Shown one piece after another: positions 5,608 to 8,333 of a stretch of DNA of 8,333 nt. Source of the DNA: Bacteroidaceae bacterium. GTDB taxonomy: Bacteria; Bacteroidota; Bacteroidia; Bacteroidales; Bacteroidaceae. The notes under the pieces were generated by a model, which ran no database searches, was not told the origin of the DNA, and saw only the letters and a list, made by a program, of their open reading frames with translations. Each line of letters opens with the position of its first letter. The first letter of the stretch is position 1. Location of the stretch: NCBI GenBank assembly GCA_900770655.1, contig CAAGLA010000054.1:1-8333 (forward strand), written 5' to 3'. The position numbers were made by a program, and so were the translations under genes.

Positions 5608-6309
5608 TCAAGCCTCCACTTCGGGAGCGATAAGCTTGTAGCCTTTGCCGTGAATGTTTATAATTTCGATAGATTCATCGGCCTTCAGGTGCTTGCGAAG
5701 CTTGGTGATATATACATCCATACTGCGGGCATTGAAATAGTTGTCGTCGGTCCACACAGTCTTCAGGGCAAAATCGCGTTGCAGAATCTCGTTCTGGTGA
5801 GCACAGAGCAGGCTCAACAGTTCCGACTCCTTTGTAGTCAGCTTTGTCTGCTGGTCGTCGATAGATAGAATCTGCTTCTGGGTGTCGAAATGGAAACGGC
5901 CAATCTTGTACAGAGTATTCTCCTTGTTCTTCTTTCCGCACACACGACGCAGGATAGTCTCGATGCGCACTACAAGCACCTCCATACTGAAAGGTTTTGT
6001 AATATAGTCGTCGGCACCAATTTTAAAGCCCTCGAGAATATCCTCGTTCAATGTCTTTGCTGTAAGGAAGATAATGGGCACTTCTGGATTTATGGCGCGA
6101 ATCTCCTGAGCAAGGGTAAAACCATCTTTTACAGGCATCATAACATCGAGTACACAAATATCGAATTTACCCTTCACGAATGTTTTGTAACCAACGTCAC
6201 CATCGGGGCACAATTCGGCATAGAAGCCCTTTGCCTGCAGATACTCACGAAGCAACATACCCAAGTTCTCGTCGTCCTCACATAGTAAAATTCTCTGTTT
6301 CTCTTCCAT
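5608..6309 (-). CDS. rprY: OmpR/PhoB-family response regulator, RprY-like
   Basis: This 233-residue protein has an N-terminal receiver domain (about 6-120) with the acidic pocket E11-D12-D13, phosphoacceptor D55 in VLDVMMP, switch residue T83 and conserved K105 in DDYITKPF. A linker is followed by a C-terminal winged-helix DNA-binding domain (about 135-228) with the recognition region RSMDVYITKLRKHL and the closing IHGKGYKL. All residues needed for phosphotransfer are present. The gene starts 6 nt after the upstream kinase gene, so the two are co-transcribed and surely form a pair. Length, family and kinase-first order match RprXY of Bacteroides fragilis; RprY in Porphyromonas gingivalis has been linked to stress and sodium-related gene control. 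The regulator class is certain; the exact name is by resemblance. Confidence 0.88.
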   Translation of the reverse strand: MEEKQRILLCEDDENLGMLLREYLQAKGFYAELCPDGDVGYKTFVKGKFDICVLDVMMPVKDGFTLAQEIRAINPEVPIIFLTAKTLNEDILEGFKIGADDYITKPFSMEVLVVRIETILRRVCGKKNKENTLYKIGRFHFDTQKQILSIDDQQTKLTTKESELLSLLCAHQNEILQRDFALKTVWTDDNYFNARSMDVYITKLRKHLKADESIEIINIHGKGYKLIAPEVEA

Positions 6310-6315
6310 AATTCT

Positions 6316-7848
6316 TTATTTTAAAGGTAATACAATTATAAACGTTGTCCCTACACCCGGCTCGCTTTCGGCACGTATTGTTCCGCGGTGCGCCTGAACT
6401 ATCTGCTTGACGTATGCAAGACCAAGACCGAAGCCTTTTACATCGTGCACATTTCCGGTGTGTACTCTATAGAATTTATCAAATATCTTTTTAAGGTCCT
6501 CTTTCCTTATGCCAATACCGTTGTCCTTCACCGATAGCACAAACTTGTCGCCATTGTTCCAAGTACGCACTTCGAGAGATATTGGAACGTCGGAACGCCT
6601 GTACTTCACGGCATTGTCCATAAGGTTGAAGACCACATTTGTAAAGTGCATCTCATCGACAAAGATGAATGGGTCTTCGGCATCGAGCTTCGACTCTATT
6701 GTACCGCCGTTCTGCCCCACCTTCACAGCGAAGGTGTTTACGATACCCGACACAAGTTCGTTGCCGTCGAGTTCCTTCATCTTGAGCGAAGCGGTGTTCT
6801 TGTCGTCGAACATAGACATCTGCAGAACCTTGTCTACTTGAAAACGAAGCCTCTTTGTCTCGCTCGATATAACTCCCGAAAGCCTGCCGAAAGTATCGGG
6901 CGACTTTGCCACAACAGGGTCCTGCAACATTTGTGCCGCAAGCGATATTGTCGATATCGGAGTTTTGAACTCGTGCGTCATATTATTTATAAAGTCGTTC
7001 TTCATTTCTGTAATCTTCTTATGCCTTAAAACCATATAAAGCGTCACCATAAATGTTATTAACAAAACAAAGGTGAACAATAAAGAAGGAATCATAAATT
7101 TAACCGACGCATAAATATAATTGTTCAAGACAGAGGTCGGAAAACTCACTTCGAGCATAGTCACGTGTGTAGGCGGGTCGTTCTTGAAGAGACGTGCAGT
7201 GTAAACCTCACCCTCTTCGCTTTCGTCTACCTTTACGCTACTGTAGACTTCCGTTCCGTTTCCGCTAAGCACGCGGTAGTTATACGGCAGCTCAATACCG
7301 TTGTTCGCAAGTTCCTCGCTGAGTACCTTCTCCAGCACTTCGGTGTCGAGCCTTCTTTTCAAAGGCAACTCGCTAACTTCGTAGAGCATATTATATATAA
7401 CCTCGTCGAGCGCCGCACGATAGTACCTGTAACGTGTTCTCAGGTCGTCGAACATTCTTCGCTGTTCCTTTTCCACCGAATGTGCAGGAGCATAATCGGA
7501 CACCTGCACCGATGTATGATGTACCGGGTCTATAGTGGCAGTTATCTGGAATGTGGTAACAATTCCGCCGCTCTCTTCCGATGTTGTGTAGCTATGGTTG
7601 AACATCAACTGCCCATTGGAGTAGACACCTGTTGTCATATCGCTCTGCGCATCGGTTGAGAGATAGTTGCGCATCTCATTCATATCGAGCCTGTACGAAG
7701 CCATATTGAGGCTTTTGCGCACACCCTCGTCGAAATGCCCTTTGCGCATCTCAACCATAGTCTCTATGTAGGAGAGCTGCAACAGGAGAAGAGCCACACA
7801 GCACACCCCCATAACAGCGCCGACAATTCCAATAGTTATCTTCTTCAT
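6316..7848 (-). CDS. rprX: Membrane sensor histidine kinase, RprX-like
   Basis: This 510-residue protein is an inner-membrane kinase. Transmembrane segments lie at about 7-28 and 250-274 and enclose a periplasmic sensor region of about 220 residues with no domain I can name. The H box FINNMTHEFKTPIST places the phosphorylated histidine at residue 292. The catalytic domain has an N box (NLMDNAVKY, N412), G1 (VKDNGIGI, D442) and G2 (KGFGLGLAYV), so the kinase appears intact. It stops 6 nt before rprY. The chosen ATG gives MKKITIGIVG, a normal start for the first membrane helix. The signal sensed is unknown. The family resemblance is to RprX of Bacteroides fragilis, where the pair was found through altered tetracycline-resistance regulation. 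Confidence 0.87.
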   Translation of the reverse strand: MKKITIGIVGAVMGVCCVALLLLQLSYIETMVEMRKGHFDEGVRKSLNMASYRLDMNEMRNYLSTDAQSDMTTGVYSNGQLMFNHSYTTSEESGGIVTTFQITATIDPVHHTSVQVSDYAPAHSVEKEQRRMFDDLRTRYRYYRAALDEVIYNMLYEVSELPLKRRLDTEVLEKVLSEELANNGIELPYNYRVLSGNGTEVYSSVKVDESEEGEVYTARLFKNDPPTHVTMLEVSFPTSVLNNYIYASVKFMIPSLLFTFVLLITFMVTLYMVLRHKKITEMKNDFINNMTHEFKTPISTISLAAQMLQDPVVAKSPDTFGRLSGVISSETKRLRFQVDKVLQMSMFDDKNTASLKMKELDGNELVSGIVNTFAVKVGQNGGTIESKLDAEDPFIFVDEMHFTNVVFNLMDNAVKYRRSDVPISLEVRTWNNGDKFVLSVKDNGIGIRKEDLKKIFDKFYRVHTGNVHDVKGFGLGLAYVKQIVQAHRGTIRAESEPGVGTTFIIVLPLK

Positions 7849-7917
7849 ACTTTAATATATATAGCAAACCGGAAGCATTTGGAGCCATTGCAAAGAGCAA
7901 TCCACAAGCTTTCAATG

Positions 7918-7950
7918 CAAATATATACACTACATTTTAACCCGGGCAAA
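7918..7950 (-). promoter_or_regulatory. Promoter of rprX-rprY
   Basis: On the minus strand TTTG (7947-7950) and TATATTTG (7918-7925) are 21 bp apart, both exact matches to the Bacteroidales consensus boxes. Transcription should start near 7911, giving a leader of roughly 60 nt before the rprX ATG. A short inverted pair, TTGC/GCAA, occurs in that leader, of unknown meaning. Confidence 0.75.
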
Positions 7951-8250
7951 GAAATGGAAACTTTTATTCAGTTTTTTCTTTTAATTAACAAACAAAAACG
8001 TTTTAATTGACAAAATAATAACTTAATTTTTACAAAATAGAGTTTTATTGCAAATTTTGGGATAAGATTTAACTTAAAAGGGTTAACGAAATTCATACAA
8101 TTATCACAAGCAAAAAGCACATTATCGCTTACTGCGATTTTCATACATTATCAAATAGAGGCTCGAACAAATCTCGTTGCATTAAAACGGTTCAGTAGCA
8201 AAAAAGTGTGGGTATGTTTTGTTTGTAGTGTACGCACTATACAAATAGCT
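7951..8250. other. AT-rich intergenic spacer upstream of rprX with short direct repeats and a small hairpin
   Basis: I see no gene here: all frames on both strands are closed within short distances. Near-identical repeats TTCATACAATTATCA (8092-8106) and TTCATACATTATCA (8140-8153) flank a hairpin, ATCGC/GCGAT (8124-8138). A third partial copy, ACATTATC, is at 8119-8126. A second hairpin (TTTGT-AGTG with CACT-AT-ACAAA) lies at 8222-8245. These could be binding sites for a regulator of the downstream kinase operon or parts of a small RNA. The repeats are seen; any function is a guess. Confidence 0.5.
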
Positions 8251-8333
8251 TTATTTCTCTTTTAAATTCTCGGTACCCCTAGAGGTATTCTTGCTTTTAG
8301 GTTGTTCTTTATTTAACTTTTTGTCGCGCAAAA
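8251..8333 (-). CDS. Possible C-terminal tail of an unidentified gene running off the right edge
   Basis: One minus-strand frame is open from the window edge to a TAA at 8251-8253, encoding 26 residues that begin LRDKKLNKEQ and end TENLKEK. The composition is very lysine-rich and hydrophilic, like the cytoplasmic tail of a membrane protein or an unstructured C-terminus. A hairpin (8222-8245) follows the stop. An open stretch this short can occur by chance, with a probability of very roughly one in five, so support is weak. No family can be named. Confidence 0.35.
   Translation of the reverse strand, partial: LRDKKLNKEQPKSKNTSRGTENLKEK

Noticed and set aside
5675..5941. 88-codon minus-strand frame inside rprY
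   Set aside because: It is an alternative frame of a fully supported response regulator, with no independent start signals.
7165..7659. 164-codon plus-strand frame opposite rprX
   Set aside because: It is the antisense of a conserved kinase gene. Its translation has no domain and there is no promoter or ribosome site.
8156..8185. tRNA-like T-arm (GTTCGAG on the minus strand)
   Set aside because: The GTTCGA motif is present, but no flanking 5-bp T-stem, acceptor stem or anticodon arm can be drawn.
8271..8290. Near-palindrome around CTAG (TACC..CTAG..GGTA) that might mark an insertion or attachment site
   Set aside because: It is short and imperfect, and no second copy, integrase or transposase gene is in the window.
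1..8333. CRISPR array, insertion sequence, phage or defence genes
   Set aside because: No regularly spaced repeats, terminal inverted repeats around a transposase, or proteins of these classes were seen in any frame.

Overview
This window comes from the chromosome of a member of the Bacteroidales (Bacteroidota). Several independent signs agree. Promoters on the minus strand match the Bacteroides consensus (TTTG, 19-21 bp, TAnnTTTG). Most genes lack a Shine-Dalgarno sequence. The outer-membrane lipoprotein carries an acidic surface-export signal right after its lipid-anchored cysteine, and the response regulator/kinase pair resembles RprXY of Bacteroides fragilis. Except for one small gene, every coding region is on the minus strand, so the window is read from high to low coordinates.

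From the right end: a possible C-terminal tail of an unidentified gene (8251-8333), then about 400 bp of AT-rich spacer with short direct repeats and a small hairpin. Next is an operon of a sensor kinase followed by its OmpR-family regulator (rprX 6316-7848, rprY 5608-6309), preceded by a good Bacteroides-type promoter. Two nested palindromes (5513-5580) separate its 3' end from a convergent plus-strand gene for a 59-residue, two-helix membrane protein (5307-5486). A divergent spacer then leads into the ribosomal operon rpsF-rpsR-rplI (5051 down to 3977), which has a near-perfect promoter and a strong intrinsic terminator.

Below this is a vitamin B12 uptake unit: a cobalamin riboswitch (about 3683-3850), the TonB-dependent receptor BtuB (1625-3634) and a surface beta-propeller lipoprotein resembling BtuG (547-1599), closed by an intrinsic terminator (482-519). 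In the family, BtuG captures B12 at the cell surface and passes it to BtuB, while the riboswitch represses both when cobalamin is plentiful. The left edge (1-200) holds a strong minus-strand promoter and an untranslated leader that looks like the start of an rRNA operon, with 16S rRNA expected just outside the window.

Most of this is core genome with recognisable functions. I see no mobile element, CRISPR array, phage gene or defence island, and no clear undescribed multi-gene system. The least-explained items are the 59-residue membrane protein with its own promoter and terminator, the contrast in Shine-Dalgarno use within the ribosomal operon, and the repeat-bearing spacer upstream of rprX.
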